From positions 3,472,001 through 3,536,000 of the forward strand of contig NZ_OZ255835.1 of assembly GCF_965277665.1 (NCBI RefSeq): a stretch of 64,000 nucleotides of DNA, written 5' to 3'. Shown here one piece after another: positions 52,338 to 59,599 of this stretch. The notes beneath the pieces are model-generated. The model worked only from the letters and a program-made list of their open reading frames with translations, did no database searches and had not been told where the DNA came from. Both the position numbers and the translations under genes were made by a program. This stretch comes from Lichenicoccus sp965277665 (lineage in GTDB: Bacteria > Pseudomonadota > Alphaproteobacteria > Acetobacterales > Acetobacteraceae). The first letter of the stretch is position 1, and each line of letters opens with the position of its first letter.

Positions 52338-52660
52338 GATCCGTTCTCCTGAAATTCGGAGGCCGTCACGGTGACAGCCCATATTGCTCGCTCACAGGAA
52401 GAAAGGCCGCTTTGGAAGACGAACTACCCGGCTGGAAGAAGCACCGAGCCCGCATTATGGCCAAGCGAGGTGCTGCTGACTAGATGGCGCCGCCGTGGAG
52501 GGTGACCCGCGGGCCGGGCCCGGGAGGCTGTGGTTGCGAGGGCGCTGCAGGCGGCCCGGAACCCCGGTGGCGCTCGACCGGCGGTAGCTTCGCGACATGC
52601 TTTAGCCATTGGTTAACCCCACCGGAGGTAGAAGTCGGTCCCGCCCGCGGATCGAGGCTG

Positions 52661-54400
52661 ATGCAGACGTTCGATGCGGCGGGTCAGCAGTCAGGCGGAT
52701 CGATGCTCCATTTTCTCAGCCGTTTCAGCATCCGTGTCAAAATCATCGTCGTCCTCGGCACCCTGCTCAGTTTCAACCTGGGGCTCGGGCTGTTCGCCAT
52801 GCGGCAGACGGGTGTCCAGAGCGGTCTTTCCGGGCTCATCGGCACCAATGTCGTGGCGTCGAGCAATCTCAGCCACGTGGCCCAGGATGGCGAACGCCTG
52901 CTATCCCTGGCGGTGAACCAGCACGATGCCTCAACCGACGCCGGCAGGCGCGACAGCCTGTCGACACTTGGACAGATGCGCCAGGACATTGGCGCGCGCT
53001 GGGCGAGCTACGAACGCAACGGCGTCGATCCGGGCGAAGAGCAGCATCTCGCCGACCTCGAGCAGGTGCAGTGGAAACTCTACGACGCCAGCCTGCAACG
53101 GGTGCTCGCGCTCGACCGGAACGGCGCGCACCAGGAGGCGGCGAACCTGCTGGCAAGCCAGGCGCCGGCGGCGGCCGAGCGGTTCCGGCAAGCCATCGGT
53201 GCCAGCGTCGCCTTCCAGGATGCGCAAGGCACGCAGGCCGTGGCCGACGCCGTCGCCGGGGGCGCCAGGTCGAAGCAGCTGATCGGGACCGTGCTCGCAA
53301 TGCTGGCCGTCGCCGCCTGTGGCATCGGATGGCTGATGATCCTCAACATATCATTGCCGATCGCGTCGATGACGCGGGCGATGCGCCGCCTGGCCGAGAA
53401 GGACCTTGCGGTCGTCATCCCCGGCGTCGAGCGAGGCGACGAGATCGGCGGCATGGCGGCCGCGGTCCAGGTGTTCAAGGACAACATGGTCGAGACCGAG
53501 CGCCTGACGGCCGAACAGGTCGCCTTGCGTGTGGCCCTTGCGCGCCGCCAGGACGCGATGGAGCAGGAGACCGGCCGGTTCGGCAACGCCGTGAACGCCG
53601 TCATGATCCGGCTGAGCTCCTCGTCCAATGAGATGAAGCGGGCGGCCGACGCGATGACGGACGCCGCATCCGCCGTGCATCGGGAAGCCTCGAACACGTC
53701 GGCGGGGGCCGAGAAGTCTTCGCACGACCTGCACACCACCGCCGCCGCGGTGGAGGAGCTGACCGCCAGCTACGGTGAGATCGCGCGTCAGGTGTCGTCC
53801 GCGGCGGCCACCTCGCGGCAGGCGGTCTCGCGAGCGGAGGCCAGCCAGGTCACCATAGGAGGTCTTGCCGCCGCCACGGTTCGCATCGGGCAGGCCGTAG
53901 GCCTGATCAACTCCATCGCCGGTCAGACCAACCTGCTGGCGCTCAACGCCACCATCGAGGCGGCCCGCGCCGGCGAGGCCGGGAAGGGCTTTGCGGTGGT
54001 GGCCAGCGAAGTCAAGGCACTGGCCCAGCAGACGGCGCACGCCACGGCGGAAATCGGCAAGCAGGTGGAGACCGTCCGCAGTGCAACCGACGCCACCGTC
54101 ATCGCCGTGAACGAGATCTGCGAGATGATCCGCGGCATGGCGTCCACCACCACCTCCATGGCTGCCGCGATCGAGGAGCAGAGCGTCACCACCCACGAGA
54201 TCGCCGGGTCCGTGCAGGCCGTGTCCGGCGCCACGGCACAATCGGCACGCGCGATGGGCCAGGTTGTCCAGGTCGCGGGCCACGCCGGGTCGGCCAGTCA
54301 GGTCGTGCTGGTCGGGGCGACCGCGATCGGCACCGAGACCGGCACCCTGCGCGAGGAGGTCAACCGGTTTCTGACGGCCATCACGTCGGAAGCCAGCTAG
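52661..54400 (+). CDS. Methyl-accepting chemotaxis protein
   Basis: A 579-residue receptor with two membrane helices (about residues 22-45 and 205-230) flanking a mostly helical periplasmic sensor of about 160 residues (NLSHVAQDGERLLSLAVNQHD...). The HAMP domain follows (ILNISLPIASMTRAMRRLAEKDLAV in blocks), then a signalling coiled coil with the hairpin tip INSIAGQTNLLALNATIEAAR-AGEAGKGFAVVASEVKALA. There is no C-terminal CheR-tethering pentapeptide. The ligand is unknown. ATG 52661 follows GAGG; ATG 52703 (MLHFLSRFSIRVK) is a possible alternative. No che genes are nearby, so it signals to a distant array. Confidence 0.92.
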   Translation: MQTFDAAGQQSGGSMLHFLSRFSIRVKIIVVLGTLLSFNLGLGLFAMRQTGVQSGLSGLIGTNVVASSNLSHVAQDGERLLSLAVNQHDASTDAGRRDSLSTLGQMRQDIGARWASYERNGVDPGEEQHLADLEQVQWKLYDASLQRVLALDRNGAHQEAANLLASQAPAAAERFRQAIGASVAFQDAQGTQAVADAVAGGARSKQLIGTVLAMLAVAACGIGWLMILNISLPIASMTRAMRRLAEKDLAVVIPGVERGDEIGGMAAAVQVFKDNMVETERLTAEQVALRVALARRQDAMEQETGRFGNAVNAVMIRLSSSSNEMKRAADAMTDAASAVHREASNTSAGAEKSSHDLHTTAAAVEELTASYGEIARQVSSAAATSRQAVSRAEASQVTIGGLAAATVRIGQAVGLINSIAGQTNLLALNATIEAARAGEAGKGFAVVASEVKALAQQTAHATAEIGKQVETVRSATDATVIAVNEICEMIRGMASTTTSMAAAIEEQSVTTHEIAGSVQAVSGATAQSARAMGQVVQVAGHAGSASQVVLVGATAIGTETGTLREEVNRFLTAITSEAS

Positions 54401-54422
54401 TTGGAGCGGCGTGGCGCGGCGG

Positions 54423-54498
54423 TGGTGGAGCTGAGGGGAATCGAACCCCTGACCTCCTCATTGCGAACGAGGCGCTCTCCCAACTGAGCTACAGCCCC
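54423..54498 (-). tRNA. tRNA-Ala (anticodon CGC)
   Basis: 76 nt on the minus strand: acceptor GGGGCTG paired with CAGCTCC (one G-U), D arm GCTCAGTTGGGAGAGC, anticodon stem CCTCG/TGAGG with loop TTCGCAA (anticodon CGC, codon GCG), T arm GGGGTTCGATTCCCC and an encoded CCA. All arms fold normally. The gene lies between the chemoreceptor and a YggT gene. Confidence 0.95.
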
Positions 54499-54638
54499 GC
54501 CGTGCAGGCGGCGGAAAGTAGCCAACGTCAAGATCAAGTCAAGGGTCATGCCGCGACCCGGCCGACGGACCGCAACGCCGGATTGCCTAGACCTGCCGGC
54601 GTCGCTAGGTTCCCGGCCTGTTCGGGAGGCGCTGTTCC

Positions 54639-54959
54639 TTGCTCTTGGCCAATCTGTTCGACCTGGTCATCCTTGTGATACGGCTGTTCAGCTGGGTGCT
54701 TATCCTGTCCTGCGTGTTCAGCATGCTGTTCGCATTCGGGGTCCTTGACACACGAAACCGCGCGGTCTGGACAATCGGCAACTTCCTCAACCGGGTGACC
54801 GACCCGGTCCTGGCGCCGGTCCGGCGGGTGATGCCGAACTTCGGCAATATCGACCTGTCGCCGCTCGTGGTGCTGCTACTGATCCAGTATGTCGTGATCC
54901 CGTTGATCGTCTCGCTTGAATACCGGGTACTCGCCGGTGGCGTCGGGATCGCAGGTTGA
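54639..54959 (+). CDS. YggT-family membrane protein
   Basis: A 106-residue inner-membrane protein with two hydrophobic segments (FDLVILVIRLFSWVLILSCVF; LSPLVVLLLIQYVVIPLIV) separated by the conserved FLNRVTDPVLAPVRRVMPNFG, the YggT signature. YggT proteins are implicated in osmotic shock and septum-plane functions, but the mechanism is not defined. The start is TTG at 54639, nine bases after GGGAGG. Confidence 0.88.
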   Translation: MLLANLFDLVILVIRLFSWVLILSCVFSMLFAFGVLDTRNRAVWTIGNFLNRVTDPVLAPVRRVMPNFGNIDLSPLVVLLLIQYVVIPLIVSLEYRVLAGGVGIAG

Positions 54960-55199
54960 ACGCCCGTTTCTGGTCGAAGCTGCCAGACTGTCATTCAAGT
55001 TTATCACTCTGACTCAAGTTAATTTCGCTTTACCCGCCTGCGGCCACCTGCTTCTTTTTGCAGCGGGCGTCGGGGACATCAGGGGCACGGCATCCGCATC
55101 CGTCCGGGCGGTTGCGCCGCACCGCGCATCGGGACACCTCTGCGAGCGGGAGAGCACCATAGTGCGCCACGAATTCCCTCCGGCCTCCAGTCCCGCCGC

Positions 55200-56723
55200 A
55201 TGACCGCCCAGGACAAGGCGATCCAACCGGCCGAGATCCAGGCCGGCCATACGCCGCTGGCCTTCGACGGCCCCTTGGGCCCGCTCTCGCCGGGACTCGC
55301 CATCGTCGGCGCCGGGTTCAGCGGCACCCTGCTGGCCCTGCACCTGCTCCAGCGCGTGCCGCCGCAGACGCGCGTGGTGCTGATCGAACGCAATGCGCAG
55401 TTCGGCCGCGGGCCAGCCTACTCCACCGGCAATTCCTCGCATGTCCTGAACGTGCCGGCCGGCAAGATGAGCGCGTTCCACTCCCGCCCGCTCGACTTCC
55501 TGCAATGGCTGCAGGGGCTGCCGCCGGAGGAGCTGTCCGGGGTGGAGGCGACCGCGACCACGTTCGTGCCGCGCCGGATGTTCGGCCGCTACATACGCCA
55601 CCTGCTCAACCAGGAGGTGAAGGCGCGCAACCATGGCGACCAGTTCGAACTGATACGCGGCGACGTCACCGATATCGCCCCGAACGGCGGCGGCCTCAGC
55701 CTGACGCTGGATCGCAACCGCAGTGTCGAGGTCGACCGCGCCGTGCTGGCGATCGGCAACTTCCCGCCGGCCCCGCCGCCGGTCGCCGACATGTCGTTCT
55801 ATGACAGCCCGTCCTACCGCCCCGACCCCTGGGCCGCCGACACGCTTGACGATCTCGATCCGGACCTGCCCGTCCTGCTGATCGGCACCGGGCTCACCAC
55901 CATCGATACCGTGATCTCGCTGCTCGACCAGGGCCATCGCGGCCCGATCACCGCGCTGTCCCGGCGCGGCCTGGTGCCGCACCGCCACGCCTCCAGCCTG
56001 CCGCCGCCCGACATGCCGGAATCCGACAGCTTCCCGACCCGGGTCAACGAGCTCGCGCGGGCGCTGCGCGACGGCAGCAGGCGGTGCCGGGAGCTCGGCG
56101 GCAACTGGCACACGGTCATCGACGAGCTGCGCCCGATCACCACCGAGCTGTGGCAGGCCATGTGTACCAGGGACCGGGCGCGGTTCCTGCGCCACATGCG
56201 GCCGTGGTGGGACGTGCATCGCCATCGTGTCGCTGGCCCCGTCGCCGACCGGATCGACGCGGCGCGGGCCAGCGGGCAACTGCAGATACGGGCCGGCCGC
56301 ATACGCGAGTATCGCCAGCGACCGGACGGCCTGATCGGCATCGACTACCGGCCACGCTTCGGTGACGGGCTGGACAGCATCACCGCGGGCCGGGTGGTCA
56401 ACTGTGCCGGCCCGGACGCCGATTACAGCCGGATCCGCGATCCGCTGGTGCGCTCGCTGCTGGCCAAGGGGCTGGTGCGGCCGGATCCGCTCTGCCTGGG
56501 CCTCGATGTCACGGCGAACTGTGCCACCCTCGGCAAGGACGGCTCGATCTCGCGGCGGCTGTTCGCCGTGGGGCCGGTGACCAAGGGCACATTCTGGGAA
56601 ATGACCGCGGTGCCGGACATCCGGCAACAGGCCGAGTTCCTGGCAGGCGGGCTGGCATCCCTGACCAAGCCGGTGCGCGGCCCGGACGCCCCCCCGAGCC
56701 CTGGAGCAGCGCGCGGCCGCTGA
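55200..56723 (+). CDS. FAD/NAD(P)-binding oxidoreductase (NAD_binding_9 type)
   Basis: A 507-residue flavoprotein. LAIVGAGFSGTLLALHLL is the GxGxxG FAD-binding beta-alpha-beta near the N-terminus; VVLIERNAQFGRGPAYSTG and VLNVPAGKMSAFHSRP are typical of the FAD-NAD(P)-binding family related to HI0933/adenylosuccinate-like 'SidA-neighbour' proteins; a second dinucleotide site is VLLIGTGLTTIDTVISLLDQG. A C-terminal VVNCAGPDADYSRI closes the FAD domain. The redox partner and substrate are not evident. The ATG at 55200 is chosen; no strong ribosome-binding site is visible. It is monocistronic as far as I can see. Confidence 0.75.
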   Translation: MTAQDKAIQPAEIQAGHTPLAFDGPLGPLSPGLAIVGAGFSGTLLALHLLQRVPPQTRVVLIERNAQFGRGPAYSTGNSSHVLNVPAGKMSAFHSRPLDFLQWLQGLPPEELSGVEATATTFVPRRMFGRYIRHLLNQEVKARNHGDQFELIRGDVTDIAPNGGGLSLTLDRNRSVEVDRAVLAIGNFPPAPPPVADMSFYDSPSYRPDPWAADTLDDLDPDLPVLLIGTGLTTIDTVISLLDQGHRGPITALSRRGLVPHRHASSLPPPDMPESDSFPTRVNELARALRDGSRRCRELGGNWHTVIDELRPITTELWQAMCTRDRARFLRHMRPWWDVHRHRVAGPVADRIDAARASGQLQIRAGRIREYRQRPDGLIGIDYRPRFGDGLDSITAGRVVNCAGPDADYSRIRDPLVRSLLAKGLVRPDPLCLGLDVTANCATLGKDGSISRRLFAVGPVTKGTFWEMTAVPDIRQQAEFLAGGLASLTKPVRGPDAPPSPGAARGR

Positions 56724-57090
56724 TTCCGACCGCACTGCACAAATACTTGAATCCGCGGCCTGAAGCCGTTACATACGGCTGCGACGCACCGCGCGCGTCG
56801 TAACGATCCCTTGAAGGGTGTGCCTGGCGCGGACGGCATGCCGGCACAGAGCAGCACAAGGCTGCTCTGTCACACCCTAACAAGGAGCATGGTGCAAGCA
56901 CCGTGCTCTGGGGAACAGCACGAACGACTGCACAGACCAATTGAGCCTGTCGCCCGGCATCCCTGCCTGCGTTCGTGCTCGTCCAGCCGGTGGACCCCCT
57001 GTCCGCCTGATATTCCTCTCTGTCTCGATGGCCGGCCCGACCGCACTGCGGCGGAAGCCTGCCTGAGCCCGGCGCCAGGAGGCGCCCCGA
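56724..57090. other. Long leader / intergenic region with hairpins before the DEAD-box gene
   Basis: 367 bp without a gene. It contains two strong hairpins, ACAGAGCAGC-acaag-GCTGCTCTGT (56846-56870) and GAGCATGGTGC-aa-GCACCGTGCTC (56885-56908), followed by GGGGAA. DEAD-box helicase genes often have long autoregulatory leaders, which would fit, but the second hairpin also resembles the palindrome at 37208. Confidence 0.5.
56885..56914. repeat. Short palindromic repeat related to the one at 37.2 kb
   Basis: GAGCATGGTGC-aa-GCACCGTGCTC followed by TGGGGAA. It shares GAGCATG, TGCTCTGGGGAA and overall geometry with the element at 37208-37241, differing by compensating or neutral changes in the stem. 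Two copies in one window suggest a dispersed family. Confidence 0.6.
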
Positions 57091-58368
57091 ATGACAAGTT
57101 TTGCCGACCTCAAGCTTTCCGAGCCGTTGCTGCGCGCCCTGACCGAAGAAGGCTACACCACGCCCACGCCGATCCAGGCGGGCGCGATCCCCTACCTCAT
57201 GCACGGCCGTGACCTGCTCGGCCTCGCCCAGACCGGCACCGGCAAGACCGCGGCGTTCGCGCTGCCGATCCTGCACCGGCTCTCCACCCATCGCCATCCG
57301 GCGCCCGCGCGTGGGGCCCGCGTGCTGGTGCTGGCACCGACCCGGGAGCTGGCGTCGCAGATCGATGCGAGCTTCGTGACTTATGCGCGCCATATGCGGC
57401 TGTCGCATACGGTGGTGTTCGGCGGCGTCGGCCAGGGCCGCCAGGTCGATGCCATGCGTCGCGGTGTCGATGTGCTGGTGGCGGCACCCGGCCGTCTTCT
57501 CGACCTGATCGGGCAGGGTCATATCGACCTCTCCACGGTCGAGGTGCTGGTCCTGGACGAAGCCGACCGCATGCTCGACATGGGCTTCGTGCGCGACATC
57601 CGCCGCGTGGTGTCGATGCTGCCGAAGGAGCGCCAGACGCTGCTGTTCTCGGCCACCATGCCGCGCAGCATCGCCGAACTCGCCGGCGGCCTGCTGCGCG
57701 ATCCGGCGCGGGTCGAGGTGACGCCGCCTTCCACCACCGTCGAGAAGATCCGCCAGGCGGTGATGTTCGTCGACGACGCCAACAAGAAGGCGGCGACGTT
57801 GATGCTGGTGCAGTCGCCGAAGGTGGCGCGTGCCATCGTGTTCACGCTGATGAAGCACGAGGCCAACAAGGTCGCCGAGTTCCTGGTCAAGGCCGGCGTC
57901 TCGGCCGAGGCGATCCACGGCAACAAGTCGCAGGGTGCCCGCGAGCGGGCGATGGCCGGCTTCCGGTCGGGTGCGGTGAAGGTGCTGGTGGCGACCGACA
58001 TCGCAGCCCGCGGCATCGATGTCGACGATGTCAGCCACGTCTTCAACTACGATCTGCCGAACGTGCCGGAGAGCTATGTCCATCGCATCGGCCGGACGGC
58101 GCGTGCCGGTCGCGAAGGCTGGGCGGTTTCGCTGTGCGATGCCGAGCAGCGCGCCTGGCTGCGCGATATCGAGCGCGAGATCGGCCAGTCGATCGCGGTG
58201 TTCGCCGACCATCCGCACCATTCGGAGGCGGCGAGGAATTCGACGCAGCGGCCGCCGGTGCTGGGCGGTGGCGGTGGCGGTGGCCGCGGACAACGCAGCG
58301 GCGGTGGCGGCGGCCAGAACCGCAGCAACAGCAACCGCGGGCGTCCCGGGGCACGCCGGGCCGCCTGA
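57091..58368 (+). CDS. DEAD-box RNA helicase (RhlE-like)
   Basis: A 425-residue ATP-dependent RNA helicase. The Q motif (TTPTPIQAGAIP), motif I AQTGTGKTAAF, Ia PTRELASQ, II DEAD, III SAT, IV region IVFTLMKHEANKV, V ATDIAARGIDVDDV and VI HRIGRTARAG are all present in order. The C-terminal tail is a short Gly/Arg/Asn-rich stretch (GGGGGGGRGQRSGGGGGQNR, in parts), common in RhlE and useful for RNA contact. It acts in ribosome assembly or RNA decay. ATG 57091 follows AGGAGGC closely. Confidence 0.93.
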   Translation: MTSFADLKLSEPLLRALTEEGYTTPTPIQAGAIPYLMHGRDLLGLAQTGTGKTAAFALPILHRLSTHRHPAPARGARVLVLAPTRELASQIDASFVTYARHMRLSHTVVFGGVGQGRQVDAMRRGVDVLVAAPGRLLDLIGQGHIDLSTVEVLVLDEADRMLDMGFVRDIRRVVSMLPKERQTLLFSATMPRSIAELAGGLLRDPARVEVTPPSTTVEKIRQAVMFVDDANKKAATLMLVQSPKVARAIVFTLMKHEANKVAEFLVKAGVSAEAIHGNKSQGARERAMAGFRSGAVKVLVATDIAARGIDVDDVSHVFNYDLPNVPESYVHRIGRTARAGREGWAVSLCDAEQRAWLRDIEREIGQSIAVFADHPHHSEAARNSTQRPPVLGGGGGGGRGQRSGGGGGQNRSNSNRGRPGARRAA

Positions 58369-58380
58369 GGCGTCGACGCC

Positions 58381-58407
58381 AAAAAACTTTGTGCGGCGCA
58401 ACAAAGT
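58381..58407 (-). terminator. Possible terminator for minus-strand transcripts (mlaA side)
   Basis: ACTTTGT (58386-58392) pairs with ACAAAGT (58401-58407), and on the minus strand this stem is followed by a run of T (58381-58386 as AAAAAA on plus). It lies downstream of the minus-strand mlaA gene and 18 bp after the stop of the plus-strand helicase gene. Confidence 0.5.
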
Positions 58408-58409
58408 CG

Positions 58410-58438
58410 TTGACTCTCTGCGGAGCGATGTCCATAAT
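58410..58438 (+). promoter_or_regulatory. Strong sigma-70-type promoter for a small RNA
   Basis: TTGACT (58410-58415) and CATAAT (58433-58438) are separated by exactly 17 bp; each differs from consensus at one position. No coding sequence follows in the next 85 bp before a strong terminator, so the transcript would be a short RNA beginning at about 58445. Confidence 0.7.
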
Positions 58439-58444
58439 TACAAT

Positions 58445-58524
58445 CGTGGCGTTGCTCAGGCGCGCCACATCTTGGACGTTTCCTCCCTAAACTTGGGCGG
58501 CGCCTCGTGCGCCGCCTTTTTTTT
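58445..58524 (+). ncRNA. Candidate small RNA with exposed CCUCCC motif
   Basis: Between the promoter at 58410-58438 and a strong terminator ending at 58524 lies about 80 nt. It can form a first stem GTGGCG (58446-58451) / CGCCAC (58463-58468), a single-stranded linker containing TTTCCTCCCTAAA, and the terminator stem-loop. Alphaproteobacterial sRNAs with CCUCC loops (anti-Shine-Dalgarno) have this build. I do not recognise the family and there is no open reading frame of note. It is a prediction from sequence only. Confidence 0.55.
58496..58524 (+). terminator. Rho-independent terminator
   Basis: GGCGGCGC-ctcgt-GCGCCGCC (58496-58516) followed by eight T residues: a perfect 8-bp GC stem with a 5-nt loop. 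It ends the small-RNA unit and also blocks helicase readthrough into mlaA; the last base of the mlaA stop codon overlaps the T-run. Confidence 0.92.
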
Positions 58525-59419
58525 AACTGCTCCGTGGCGCCCCGCCGGTCGATGGCAGTGCCGCCGCCGGCGTGAGCACGGGGCGCGGCGAGAGACCGAC
58601 CGGGGTCCTGGGCCTGGTCGCCTGGTTCGGTCCGGCGTTCGGATACCAGTCCGGCACCGTCGCCCGGTCGTCGTTACGGATCGCGTTGACCTGCGACACC
58701 CGCAACTGCCGGTAGAGGCTGCGGAACGTCGCATAGGGATCCAGCGCCCCGGCCTTCACCTGCTCGATATCCTTGAGGTGCGCGGAGGTCTGGTCGAGCG
58801 CGCCCAGCCCGGCCTGTGACCAGCCCAGCGAGTTCGAGCCGTCGAAGGACAGCCAGGTGAACGGGCTGTAGGCCGCATCCATGCCGCGGCCGATGCCATC
58901 GCGCAGCCCAGACGGGCCGAATACCGGCAGATAGAGGTACGGGCCGGCCGGAACCCCCCAGAGCGCCAGCGTGGTGCCGCCGTCGGCATTGTGGTCCGGA
59001 TAGCCCGCCTGCTTTGCGACATCGAGCACGCCGCCGATCCCGACGGTGGTGTTCAGCGCGAACCGCATGAAGGTGTCGCCGGCGCGCCGGGACTTTGCCT
59101 CCAGCACGTCGTCCACGAACTGCACCGGCATGCCCATGTTGTTCAGGACGTTGTGGATCCCGGTCCGGACGGGTTGCGGCACCAGCGCCCGGTACTGCCG
59201 CGCGACCGGTGTCAGCGCGTAGGTCAGGATGCCGTCGTTCACCGCGTAGAAGAAGCGGTTGGTCGGCTCCAGCGGATCGTTGGTCGACTTGAAATCGGCA
59301 ACCGCGTCGGGGTCGCTCGCCGCCGGCGGGGTGGCGCAGCCGGCGATCATCGCAAGCAGCGACAACAAGGAAACCGCCGGACGCAGGTGCCGGCGGCTGG
59401 GGTTCGATCTGGGCTGCAT
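58523..59419 (-). CDS. mlaA: MlaA-family outer-membrane lipoprotein (VacJ)
   Basis: A 298-residue lipoprotein. The signal peptide ends with the lipobox MIAGC (residues about 24-28). DPLEPTNRFFYAVNDGI, GIHNVLNNMGMPVQFVDDVL, RFALNTTVGIGGVLDVA and GPYLYLPVFGPSGLRDGIGRGMD are VacJ/MlaA signature blocks. MlaA pulls phospholipids from the outer leaflet of the outer membrane for retrograde transport by the Mla system. The other mla genes are not in the window. A Pro-rich C-terminal tail of about 40 residues is unusual but common in alphaproteobacteria. ATG 59419 is fixed by the signal sequence; the frame to 59560 is too long. Confidence 0.92.
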   Translation of the reverse strand: MQPRSNPSRRHLRPAVSLLSLLAMIAGCATPPAASDPDAVADFKSTNDPLEPTNRFFYAVNDGILTYALTPVARQYRALVPQPVRTGIHNVLNNMGMPVQFVDDVLEAKSRRAGDTFMRFALNTTVGIGGVLDVAKQAGYPDHNADGGTTLALWGVPAGPYLYLPVFGPSGLRDGIGRGMDAAYSPFTWLSFDGSNSLGWSQAGLGALDQTSAHLKDIEQVKAGALDPYATFRSLYRQLRVSQVNAIRNDDRATVPDWYPNAGPNQATRPRTPVGLSPRPVLTPAAALPSTGGAPRSS

Positions 59420-59599
59420 CCGGTCTCCGATGTCGTTCCCGTGCCGTACGGGACAGGCTGTCATTTGGGTCTCGCAAGGGACCGCGGCATCGATACGTGC
59501 ATCTGTCCAGGCGCACCAGTGCCCGGCCGCTGCAACTTTGGCGCGTGATCCCGGTTGCAAACTGGTTTCGCTGCATCTCCGCGACCGATTGGATCCCCA

